Origin: Marsupella aquatica
Taxonomy: Eukaryota > Marchantiophyta
Assembly (NCBI GenBank): GCA_973895155.1
Contig: OZ316898.1
Location: 9,796,001 to 9,860,000, forward strand
Direction of reading: 5' to 3'
Length of the DNA: 64,000 nt
The translations under genes and the position numbers were made by a program. Positions 1-10,019 of the stretch are shown piece after piece (position 1 is the stretch's first letter; every line of letters starts with the position of its first letter). Below the pieces are notes generated by a model that saw only the letters and a list, made by a program, of their open reading frames with translations, was not told the origin of the DNA and did no database searches.

Positions 1-559
1 AATAAACAGGTGCATGGAATTTAGGCGGTATGCAGGCCATTTAATGCCATAATGCTCCAACAAATTGTCATGTCGAGGGACAGTGCCTCTTATGCACATC
101 GGCATGTCCCTCGCCTGCCCGCTAGGTATGTAGTTAGGGCTAGTGTACTACCTGAGTTAGCGACATGTTCTTGTAGCAAGTCTGGGCCGTTCTTGAAGCA
201 AATGTGCTTGTTAGTGTGACGCCAGGACTTTGCTTGCTTAGGGCATGTCTTTCTTTGTGGGTTTTCAGTTCTTCTTGAATCGCTGTTGACAGAGCTCAGA
301 CAGTGCTCGTCAGTTCCGTACACGGGATTCACACAGCGATTCGTTAGATGCTCCCGGCCGATCTTGGCATCCCGCCGATTTTTGATTCGATTTCAGTACG
401 ATTGTTTCTCTTACGCCTTTTATTCAAGAAGAACTCTGTGGTGAAGGGAAGAAAATTGGAGACGTGCTTCTCAGCTGCTCATGTCGGTTCAGACAATTCC
501 CATTGAAGCCGGTGCAATTTCTTTGAGCAGCATTGGAATGGCGGGTTAAAAGTTATGGG
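1..559. other. no gene recognised
   Basis: No open frame here resembles a known protein and no RNA gene is visible. The longest frame is an 80-codon minus-strand ORF of unremarkable composition. This may be flank or 5' untranslated sequence of the retroelement downstream. Confidence 0.5.
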
Positions 560-1004
560 TTTAATGTGGTGTTATGTGTATACACCTAACATCCCCGGTT
601 GAGCCCGTGCTTTTGTTCCCGGCTACCTTCGTGACCCCTTCTGCTATGTGCTGCCTTCGACTGTCACTGCCGACTGCGCATCGACAACCGACTTGCTGTC
701 GACTGCCTTTTTCTTTCGCGTTTTTGCCCCTTTTCCAGCGTTTCTTGTTTCCGGCCACGCATGACCACCTCCCGGCCGCCGCGTGCCCACTTCCCTTCCG
801 ACCGCGCGCCCTGTTTTTCTCTTTTTCGCCGTTTCCGGCTGTGGTCTCCCCTTCGCCTCCCTCCCGCATAAGGCAGGCTGCGCATAGGGCATCGTGCCCT
901 CTCATTTCTGCCAGCATTTTAATTAAGGAGGAAGGGATCCGACTAGCCAAGCACAAGTGCGAGGGGGGAGACAGAGCCGAGGCAGCCAGCAACGCAAGGA
1001 GTGG

Positions 1005-1296
1005 GCACGAGGCCCTAAGCAACATTAAGGAGAGGAGGGGGAGTACATTCAACTCCCTCTCTCGGGAGTCCTGCTAGGCACGAGGCCCTAGGCAAGCAAT
1101 TAAAGCAGGGGGAGGGGGAGACAAGCGCAAGGAGAGGAGGGCACGAGGCCCTATGGAGGATTAAAGAGGGGGGGTTACATTCGACTCCTTTCCCTGGAGT
1201 CCTTCTGCCACTCTGCCACTCTGCCAGGCACAGAAGCATTCATTAAAGCAGGAGAGGAGGGGGAGCGAGAGTGCCAGGAGAAGGCACGAGGCCCTA
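1005..1296 (+). repeat. four dispersed copies of a 13-mer in a G-rich repeat region
   Basis: The word GCACGAGGCCCTA occurs at 1005, 1078, 1141 and 1284. Copies are usually followed by an ATTAAGGAGGGGAGGG-like segment. Spacing varies (73, 63 and 143 bases), so this is a degenerate, partly rearranged minisatellite. Confidence 0.8.
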
Positions 1297-1650
1297 ATAA
1301 GTAACATTAAGGAGGGGAGGGGGAGTTAGTCGCTCCCTTCTCTTCGAGAGCACATGAGGAGCCAGGAGGGGGTGCAAAACCCTATGCAGGGCCTGAGCCA
1401 TTGATTGAGACCCCTTTTCTTTTCGTTTTTGGTCGCTGCGCGACCTGCAGCGCCCATGTTTTCCAAATCACAGTGGTTTGTGCATAGGCCCTGGTCTTAA
1501 TTGGGGCCCCATTTCTTTTCTTTCGCTGCGCCCTCGCCTCGCTTCCTCGCTTCGCCGCACTTTTTCCTCCTTAATTAAGTGCTCCGCAGCCTGTACGTAC
1601 ATAGGGTCTCGTCGCTTTTCCCTTGTGCTTGCCAGTTTCCAGGTCCACAA

Positions 1651-1733
1651 TGGGGCCCGATGTGTATACACTTAAGGGGCCCGTATATGTATTCACTTAA
1701 GGGGGGGCCGGATGTGTATTCACTAAAAGGGGG
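1651..1733 (+). repeat. three degenerate tandem units ending in a G run
   Basis: Three successive units of roughly 25 bases have the form TGTGTATACACTTAAGGGG, with TATTCAC variants in units two and three. They lie about 260 bases before the gag start. Confidence 0.7.
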
Positions 1734-1993
1734 TCCATTTTCAGTGTCTTTTCCCTGCCGCCGGCATTAGGCCATTCCGGACAATTGGTCGCCACAGGTC
1801 ATCTACATCGGGCTGCGGGCCCGGGGTATCCACATGGGACAGCAATCCCACATCGCCTATGTATACACATAGGCAAGCGCGACGGGGACACAATTTGAGG
1901 TTTAAGGGTCCTTTTTTTTCCGACGGTTTTTCGACGGTGACGGGTTTTCTCAGTCTTTATACATTTTGCACATTTTGGGTACTGTCACACAGC

Positions 1994-4618
1994 ATGTCAG
2001 CAGACGAGCTGGGAGGTAGCAGCTCATCGCCACCAACGCCCAGGTACCACTTACGGAGTGATCCACGACCGTTGGTGCCCATTTCATTGGAGTCTCGGCA
2101 ATTTTGACGATGTCAGCAGCCATCAGCAGCACCCACACCACGCAACCCTTCTGCTACATTTGGCGGTCGCTTCACCACTACCCTGAAGCCTACTATTGCT
2201 TCTTTGCCCTTTACTCCTTCTGCATCACTGCTTGTTCCAGCTTCACCGACATACAGCATGGATGCCAGCCACTCATCTGGCCACATTGAACGCTTCAGTG
2301 GGCGGCCAGGCACTGTTTCTTTACGTGAGTTCAAATCCACTTTCTACACTGTCATTTACGAATTGGAGTTGAAATACGGCAGCAATTTCACCAATGCTTT
2401 TGCATTTAAGCAGCTAGCCAGGTATGTGCACCACGAGGCTTTGGATGTGTATGAGCAGCACTCTCAACGGCTGCTTGCTGTCACACAATTGCCTAACCCT
2501 GCCTATGCCACTGCAATTGCGGCTGCCTCACAACTGGCATTACAGAATGCCATTGCAGCCCATGCTGCTGCTCCTGCCACTTCCCCTCCTACTCCAGTTC
2601 CCACCACTGCACCAGTTACTCCCACCATCTTGGCACAGGCTACATCAGGCATTTCTCCCACCATTGATTCCCCTGCCTTTGCGGATCCAGTGGCTGAGTT
2701 TTTCCAGGTTCTTGAATTGGAATTCCAAATCAAGAGTGCTGACAAAATTATGCAGTTGGCCACCTTTGTGAGGCAGCGCGATGAAACATTGAAGATGATG
2801 TATCGCCGGCTTCTCAAGCTGAAGGACACCCAGAGCATCACTGACCTGGAAGCTGCTCATCGCTATCTTCGCGCATTGGAGGGCACATCAGCTCTCCATT
2901 CGCAAGTGTTGCAGCAAGTATTCTCAGAGTTTGGAGACAGCTACACCTTGCTCAATGTCTATGACACTGTTGAGAAACTTGAGTTGGCCCATGCACATTA
3001 TGAGGCCAGTATTGCGCGTCCACCGCGATCCAGGTACCAGGCTGCTGCCCCTACAATGGCCCCCCCTTCCCGTGTGCCACAATATGCTTCCAAGACCAAA
3101 CCAGCACATGTTGCTTTCATGCTGTCATCTTGCAACTACTGTGGCAATCCTAATCACAAGGCTAATGATTGTGATATTGTTGCTGAGGACCTGTCTTGTG
3201 ATTTTTGCGGGAAAGTGGGCCACTTGGAGGCAGTTTGTTTTGCCAAATTCCCAGAGAGGAAGCAGCTACGACAACAGGCCACTCATCCTGCTCCTGTTTC
3301 CACTCCCCCACCAGCTAGGAGGGCTCATACTGCATCCGTTGCTCCTCCTTCCAATGGCAAAGCAACCAGTGCCACCAAATTGCCCAAGCAGCAACAGAAG
3401 CTACCCGCTCAGAAGGCCTCATTCACAATTGGACGACCCAAAAGGAACGTCACACTCAAAAGTGACCATAGTTTATTATGCTTTAGGACATCATTTGTAA
3501 GGTGTAATGAGATGATATGCAAAATTTGATGTACTATACTTAATAAACATCCTGTAGGTTGGTAACATTAATTAAACTATCTAGCATTTGAGACTTTGAA
3601 GCTTTCCTTATATGTCCTTCAAAGATCGATAAAATGACTTGTCACGCAACTAGTCACATCATTTCAGCACTCGAAATGACTCTAAAACTTGCATTTTAGA
3701 CAATGAAATTTTACCAAGGCATGCATACTAATAGAATAATCTTATATTTTAAAACTCAAATATTGACACACACTAAACCTTTATGTACAGGACAAAAATA
3801 ATTAGTAATTTTGGCTTATTTAGGGCCATCAATAATAGGATCCCTTAAAAAAGTTAAAAACTTGATTTATCTACATGGTGAGGTAGGTTACACCATGTAA
3901 AATAGTCTTGTGAAAAAATTAGACTTAAATGTCTTGAGATAAAATCATGATGAAGCTTTTTCCATGTTATGAAAGTCATTTTTCACTAAAAAAACATGTT
4001 TTTGAGTCCTAAAAGTGGTTCCTATGAGGTACACCCAATTGTGAATGAGGCCAGAAGGAGGCTCACACTGCACAGGCAACTCAACTCCAGTCTCTGACTC
4101 ATGAGGTTGAGTCCCTACGTGCCCAACTTGCCAACATCAAAGGCAAGTCAACTACCTCTGCTGGTCCTTCTCAACCGGCTGGTCACGTGCAACCCATCCC
4201 TGGCCCAGGCACCACTGACAGTTCAGCACCTCTACCCCGCTCTTTCTATGGCTTGCCATTTGATGCTCATATGGGTGAGTGTGTGCTGTCCTCTGCTCCA
4301 TAGCCTGGCTTTACAGTAGACTTTTCAGATTCATTCTGCCCTTCCTATTTTGCTTACCAGCAGGCCCATGCTGCCTCCCGTATTGCTCCCACACGCCGCA
4401 TTGTACAGGCTGATGGTCTTGCTGCTGGTCCTATGACTAGAGCCAGGGGCGCTCGGGCTGTCATGCCCCAATCTTTTCAGCCACTTACCCTTGCTGAAGA
4501 GCACACCTTGTTGGCGAGGGGGGAGGGAGTTGCAGCTACATCCATTCCACCACCAGGTGCTGCTGACATTTCATAGGGAGTTGTTTCTCCTGAGCTGCTT
4601 GAGTATTTCACCTCCGGT
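1994..4618 (+). pseudogene. gag-like region with two zinc knuckles, interrupted by an insertion
   Basis: The best start is the ATG at 1994, whose frame reaches a TGA at 2105-2107 and then continues in the same frame through the ATG at 2204. An alanine/proline-rich linker (about 2510-2690) and a helical capsid-like part (about 2690-3000) precede two CCHC knuckles at about 3130-3245, with CNYCGNPNHKANDC and CDFCGKVGHLEAVC. At about 3416 the frame enters an inverted-repeat insertion; it resumes in the same frame at about 4059 with a coiled-coil-like segment. In-frame TAG codons follow at 4301-4303 and 4574-4576. Removing the insertion with one target copy leaves the reading frame unchanged, so gag was continuous when the insertion arrived. 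Confidence 0.85.
3415..4052. mobile_element. nested MITE-like element with terminal inverted repeats
   Basis: The ends match as perfect 18-base inverted repeats, GGCCTCATTCACAATTGG at 3415-3432 and its reverse complement at 4035-4052, with weaker similarity further in. The interior is AT-rich and non-coding, unlike the surrounding gag. The flanks read TCAGAAGG on the left and CCAGAAGG on the right. If two terminal bases belong to the target, this is an 8-base target duplication with one mismatch, as in hAT elements; otherwise it is a 4-base AGAA duplication. The inserted length under the 8-base reading is 642, a multiple of three. No transposase is present, so it is non-autonomous. Confidence 0.85.
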
Positions 4619-5740
4619 ATGGCACAAAGGATTCTTACAACTCCACTTTTTAGTTGCCATGATTTACAACTGGATGCTAGAGCTATCATCAGAGCGCTAG
4701 AGGGCTCACTGCATTCTTCATCAGCCCCTGTGACACCGGTTTTGGAGGTCCAATCTCATGTACATACTGGATCTTCTTCTTCTCCATTACATGCTTCCAC
4801 TGGTTTGGTTATCCCAGTACCAATTTCCAGTGGTAGAGATGACAGTATTGCTGCAGATTGTGTGACCAGAGCTACACTGGATTCTGGTCATGCTGCTCCA
4901 TCTTTCCTGACTATGCTGTTGAGTGGAAAGACCGTGGACACTAACTCCCTTCACAAGGTACCTCATCATTTGCCAAAAGTGGTGCCTAGCGACAAGACTT
5001 CAGTTTCCACCACCATTGCCATTGTTGACAACAGGAATTCAGCGGTCAAGTTGGAGGGTCACACTCCTCAAGTGGTCATGCTGGACACAGGCGCTCAACC
5101 AGTGATATTGGGCATTCAGTTTGCCAAGAAGATGGGACTACTGACTGATCATTTACAGCAATCCAGGTGGCACATTCGGACTGCTAGTGGCACTGTGGAG
5201 GATGTGCTGGGTGAGAGTTCTACTTTACTCACTCTCACTTTTAATGGAGGTACAGATCAGGAATTGCATTTCCCAGTCAGATGTTTGGTTACCAGTGCCA
5301 CTACGTATGATGTGCTCATTGGCCAGGAGGCTTTGTTCCCACCAGGTTTTACCATTGACAATTGGCATGAGCATGCATACTACAGAGTTGATTGGCATAC
5401 GGATGGCTCACACTTGGGCTACATTCCACTTGATTTGCATGGTGCCCATACACCTATGGCTCACCACTGTGTGTTGAAAGCAGTGCACACAGCTACCTAT
5501 GTCAACCACCCATTGCAGGATTGGATTGAGGAGGATGATGATGAGGTGGCTACTGCACATGCTGCTGCACGTATAGCAGCACTTTCCAGCAACGTGGATC
5601 ATCAACCAGAGGTGGTACAACGGCTCCAAGCAGCCCATGGACCTTTGGTGGCTGCATTGCGCAAATTTGAGGATCTTGGGCAGCACAATGGCCAACCAAT
5701 AGCCCCAATCTTGAGCGCACCCGTTACATGGACTCCTCCT
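4619..5740 (+). pseudogene. retropepsin-like aspartic protease region of pol
   Basis: The frame is continuous with the gag C-terminus apart from the TAG at 4574. The catalytic motif LDTGAQ lies at about 5081-5098, followed by the hydrophobic flap and an LIGQEAL segment near 5314, typical of plant Ty3/gypsy retropepsins. Only one DTG is present, as expected for a protease that works as a dimer. About 350 bases after the protease core form an acidic linker leading into the methyltransferase. The role inferred from the family is self-processing of the polyprotein. Confidence 0.8.
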
Positions 5741-6690
5741 TCAGATGGCCTTATATTGCTTGAGCTTTTTGGTGGCATTTCTACAGGCCTGGAAGCTCTC
5801 CTACAGTCTGGCATGGTGGTGAAGCAGTACATCTATGTGGATATTGATCCAGGTGCAAGGCAAGTGGCTGAATCCCGTCTGCTGGAATTTTCAGAGCGAT
5901 TTCCCCAACAGTTTCCACACAATGCATGGAAATCTGCATTTTCTTTCTTTCCTCCAGATATCCAGCTTGTCCAGCACCGGCACTTAACCCTTCTTGGCTC
6001 CCTTGATTTGATCATAGCTGGTTGGGAATGCCAAGGGTTTTCAGCTGCTGGTCACGGTGCTGGACTGCATGATTCTCGTTCTAGCCTTTTCACAGCATTG
6101 GTTCAGATTCTCACCTGGGCTCAATCCCTTTATCCTGCTGTTGGTTATATCATTGAGAATACTCCATCTCAATTTGACCAGCGTCCACAGGTCAAAGAGG
6201 ATTTCAGTGTGGTCCAGCACTACTTGGGACCACCCCTTCTCATTGATGCAGTGCACTGTGGTTCTTATGCACATCGTCTTCGTAACTTTTGGACTAACCT
6301 TGCACCACCTTCCTTGTTGGAGTTAGCTCTTCACCACACATCCAGGGACACTAACCTCACAGTGGACCAGATTTTGGATCCTGACAGTTCTTGCCAACCA
6401 GTTACACGGCAAGAGCCAGCACCTTGGTTCCAGCCAATACCATTGGACAGCCCCGTGCTGCTTGGCCTACATTTGTATCCTTTCCAGGTGCACATGCCTT
6501 TCAGGGTGATGGTCCTGGCCTGGTTTATCAACATTCTACCGGTACTTGGGATGAACCTAGTCCTGAGGAGAGAGAACGGGCTATGGGCTTCCAATCCGGT
6601 ACTATAGGTCACACCCAGATCACCAGGCTGGCCAGGAATGCTTTACTTGGCAGGGTAATGGATCTTAATGCTCTCACTTGGCTTCTGGTC
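5741..6690 (+). pseudogene. C5 cytosine DNA methyltransferase domain within the retroelement pol
   Basis: Motifs occur in the family order. Motif I is LLELFGGISTGLEALL (about 5757). Motif II is YVDIDPGARQVAESRL (about 5830). Motif IV is WECQGFS with the catalytic Cys codon at 6029-6031, followed by a DSRSSLF segment. Motif VI is IENTPS (about 6152). Motif VIII is HRLRNFWTNL (about 6273). Motifs IX-X, ERERAMGFQSG and ARNALLG, lie at about 6560-6650 but in the next frame. A single-base loss near 6450-6470, between VIII and IX, accounts for the shift. The usual Pro-Pro before the catalytic Cys is Trp-Glu here. The family transfers methyl from S-adenosylmethionine to cytosine C5. It sits between protease and reverse transcriptase in the element's own orientation, so it was part of pol and not a later insertion. 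This copy is very likely inactive. Confidence 0.9.
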
Positions 6691-8460
6691 ACTTGCATCC
6701 TTTTTCAGATGTACATTCATCCAGCATCTGGAGTTCCAGCTCTACCACTCCATGGTGCTGCTACATGGCATCCCGACCAGGTGCACTTACCTCTATTCAA
6801 CACTCACCGCTTCAGTCCAAGTGTTGGGGGGGAGGAGGTCCCTTGTAATGTGGCTGATATTATTTTTGAGTTTCATGGTGTGGACCAACCCAGATCAGCA
6901 GGTACAACAGGCCTTGGAGAGGCCTCATCACCTTATCAGCAGCATGCTAGCAGCTTGGACAGTGGTGAGGCTAGCACTTCTGGCTCTTCAAGTACGAGTA
7001 CATCAGGTCCTATTCCTAGTGTTGCCAACTACACATTCATCATGGGCAACCACCTGAGTAAAAGACAGAAGGACCAGCTGCTGAATTTGCTCCTCAAGCA
7101 TGAGAATGTGTTTGCTTTCTCTATGAAGGACTTGGGTAAGTGCAAGACTATGCAGTTCTCCATTGAGTTGGCTGATGAAACACCTATCTTCAGGCGGAGA
7201 CACCGTTTGAGTAAGCATGAGTGGCAGCTGGTGGATGAGAGGTGCCAAGAGCTCTATGAAGCTGGTCTTATTCAGCCATCTACATCAGATTTTGCAGCAG
7301 CTACAATGATGCCAACAAAGAAGGATTCCAGTGGATTGTGGACAGAGAAGAGCATGTGTGGGGACTACAGGCCACTGAACCTGGTCATACCCCAGGACAG
7401 GTACCCCATGCCACGGCCAGAGGAGCTATTTGACAGCATTGGAGACTCAGACATCTTCACTCTTGTGGATCTAAGGCAAGGCTTCAACCAGATTTTGCTG
7501 CTTGCAAAGGATCGCAAGAAAACAGCTTTCCATGGTAGTAACCAACTATGGGAGTGGTTGGTGATGCCATTTGGCTTGAAGAATGCGCCCATATTCTTTC
7601 AAAGAGTCATGGACCAGGTTCTTCAAGGTGCTGAGTTTCTGAAATGCTACATTGATGATGTGTTGGTCCACAGCAAAGGATTTGACCAACATCTACTTGA
7701 CCTTGAGGAGCTATTCATGAGGCTTAAGAAGGTGAACCTAAAGATACACCCCAAGAAGTGTGAATTTGCTGTCAGATCAGTAGTATACCTTGGGCACCGC
7801 ATTCTTCCAAATGGAACCATGGCTCACTGGGCCAAGGTGGTATCCATCTTGGAAATGCCCACTCCTACCGATGTTCACACTTTGAGGAGTTTTATTGGGT
7901 TGTGCAATTACTATCGGATCTACATCAAAGATTTCAACACCATTGCACACCCATTGTATGCTTTGTTGAAAAAGAATGTGACTTGGACATGGAGTACAGA
8001 TGCTGAGGCAGCATTTGCCACTTTGAAGGAGAAGCTCTCAGAATACCCGGTGCTGAGAAGACCTGATTTCAGCAAGGTCTTTGTGCTCCACACAGATTGG
8101 AGTGCCCTTGGGATTGGTGCCATTCTGGGCCAGCATGATGAGGAAGGTAAAGAGTACGTCATTGCCCATGCATCCAGGAGCAACAATCAGGCAGAGAGTC
8201 ATTATTCTTCGTATGAGGGTGAATGCCTTGCTGTTGTGTGGGCTGTCATACATTACAGGCCCTACCTCTATGGGACCAGGTTTGTCCTCTACATCGACCA
8301 CTAGCCCTTGAAGTGGTTGATGACCAACGACAAGCTTACTGGCAAGCTTGCTCGTTGGGCGCTCATACTCCAGGAGTATGATTTTGAGGTAATTCATAGG
8401 CCTGGTGTGACACATCAAAATGCTGACACTATGTCCCACAACCCTTTGATTGCCTCTGAT
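6691..8460 (+). pseudogene. reverse transcriptase and RNase H region of pol
   Basis: The reverse transcriptase has its conserved blocks: DYRPLN (about 7360), LVDLRQGFNQI (about 7465), WLVMPFGLKNAP (about 7555), the catalytic YIDD at 7648-7659 and YLGHRI (about 7786). The frame continues into RNase H, with LHTDWSALGIGAI near 8088 and ASRSNNQAESHYSSYEGECLA near 8170. At 8302-8304 a TAG replaces the glutamine codon that normally follows YIDH in this family, after which the same frame continues. The polymerase core is otherwise intact, so decay of this copy is fairly recent. Confidence 0.95.
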
Positions 8461-9860
8461 GATTCCTCAGATACACGGCAGGATTTTGACCAGGTTTCCA
8501 TCCTGCCTACATTTCATGCATCTACCTATCTTGCTTTGCTGCCATGCTACGTTGTTGACCAACCTGTGGTGGACATATGGGAGGACAACGACACTCTGAG
8601 ATTTTTGCGGCATGGGGAGTACCCCATACATGTTACTGCTGCCCAGAGAGACCGAATTCAGCAAAGGTCCAAGCGTTACTTGTGGAAGGGAGATCATCTC
8701 GTGCGCTGCTTGCCAGACAGGGAAGTGGTGGTTCCACCCATTCATGAGAGGGTTGGCCTTATCCGTAAGGTACATTCTGAGCTTGGTCATTTTGGCGTTA
8801 AGAGGACTTACAGCCTCTTGGTCCCTCATTATCATTGGAGAGGCATGCATGGCCAGGTTCGAGATGTTATTGCCCGGTGTGAACAGTGTGATAGGGCGAG
8901 GACTTCTTTCACATCTCGGCAACCCACACTTCATCCACTCCCTATTCAGGGCATGTTTTATCGCTGGTCATGTGATTTGGCTGGAGAATTACCCCTCACG
9001 TCTCGGGGTAATCTTTACATCATGATCATGATAGAGCATTTCTCCAAGTGGATAGAACTTGTGGCATTGCCGGATAAGACTCCCGTAGCACCAGCCAGGC
9101 ATTCCTGCAACAAGTTCTTAGTCGCTTTGGAGCTTGTGCAGAATGTCTCACTGACCAGGGCTCAGAGTTTAGAGGAGAGTTCCAGGAGTTGCTTGATCAG
9201 GCCCTCATTGATCATCGCCGGACATCACGAGATCACCCACAGGCAGATGGCTTGGCAGAGCGCATGGTTCAGACATGCAAGAAGGGTCTCCAGAAGATTT
9301 GCCTCACCAAAAACAAGGAGGATTGGGACCTGGCCTTACCCTACATTGCCATGGGGTATAGGATGTCCAGACATGCATCACTGTCTAACTTTTCTCCCTA
9401 CTTCTTGTTGTTTGGTCGTCACCCAGTTCCACCTTCTGCTATTGCTGCTCACATGCTTCAGGTGGTAGACTTGGATTCAACTGTGACTTGGTCTGATGTG
9501 ATCTCTGAGAGGGCTGCCCTATTCAGGAGGGTTATGCCCATGGCCATGGAGAATTTGGCCATCGCACAACACAGGGACACATTGCGTTATGCACACACAC
9601 GAGGGGGCACTTTTCAGCCCAAGGTCAGGAAGTTTGAAGTGGGAGATTTTGTGTACTTGCAACGGCAAGCTAACGACACCCTGGACACCTCTACCAGTCG
9701 TACTATTCTCAGGGTTAAAGCTATTCGACCGTCTGGAGTGCTAGAGTTACAAGGGGCAGATGGGCGCACAATTGCTGACAATGCCAAGAATTGCGCCCCT
9801 TGTCATCTGCCTAACCTGGATCCCACCATTGTGACTCCTACCTGGATTCCACCTGTGGAC
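8461..9860 (+). pseudogene. integrase region of pol
   Basis: The HHCC zinc-binding part spans about 8770-8895 (HSELGHFGV to ARCEQCDRAR). The first catalytic Asp lies in CDLAGELP (about 8967). A one-base loss near 9085-9092 moves the reading to the next frame, in which the second Asp (TDQGSEF, about 9154) and the Glu of LAERM (about 9250) follow. A C-terminal domain at about 9620-9830 (KFEVGDFVYLQR and following) resembles the GPY/F-type region of Ty3/gypsy integrases. No chromodomain follows; a PHD finger takes that position. Confidence 0.9.
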
Positions 9861-10019
9861 TACCCTTGCAAAATGTGTTTGCAAATTGATGATGCTGACC
9901 AGATGCTGCTGTGTGACAATTGCAATGGAGGGTACCATCTTTTCTGCCTTCGGCCTGAACTTACCCAGGTGCCAGAAGGGTTATGGTTTTGCCCTTCCTG
10001 TGCTCCACGTGCTACCTGA
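9861..10019 (+). pseudogene. PHD finger at the C-terminus of the integrase polyprotein
   Basis: Residues encoded at 9867-10001 fit the Cys4-His-Cys3 pattern exactly: CKMC, then CDNC, HLFC and CPSC, with the family's aromatic residue in GLWFCPSC. PHD fingers bind histone H3 tails, with or without lysine 4 methylation. The frame is continuous with the preceding integrase and ends in TGA at 10017-10019, so the finger is the natural C-terminus of pol. In chromoviruses a chromodomain at this position directs integration to marked chromatin, so a similar targeting role is a reasonable inference. Confidence 0.9.

Larger units (their letters stand above)
560..1993 (+). other. GC-rich leader or putative 5' LTR region of the retroelement
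   Basis: This stretch precedes the gag start. It is pyrimidine-rich on the plus strand at 600-850 and then G-rich with short repeats. Long overlapping ORFs on both strands at about 560-1077 have low-complexity composition and look non-coding. TGTATACAC-type motifs recur near 573, 1661 and 1859. No matching copy was found downstream of pol and no primer-binding site is obvious, so calling it an LTR is an inference from position only. Confidence 0.35.

Noticed and set aside
561-1077. Long overlapping ORFs on both strands (163-167 codons)
   Set aside because: Low-complexity Arg/Lys/Gly or Pro/Ser/Phe composition from GC-rich repeat sequence, with no known domain.
560-1993. Full-length 5' LTR of the gypsy element
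   Set aside because: No matching sequence was found after pol and no primer-binding site was recognised, so LTR limits would be guesswork.
2424-3500. Alternative-frame ORFs inside gag and pol
   Set aside because: They are shadows of the recognised retroelement frames, with Leu/Pro- or His/Met-rich composition and no domains.
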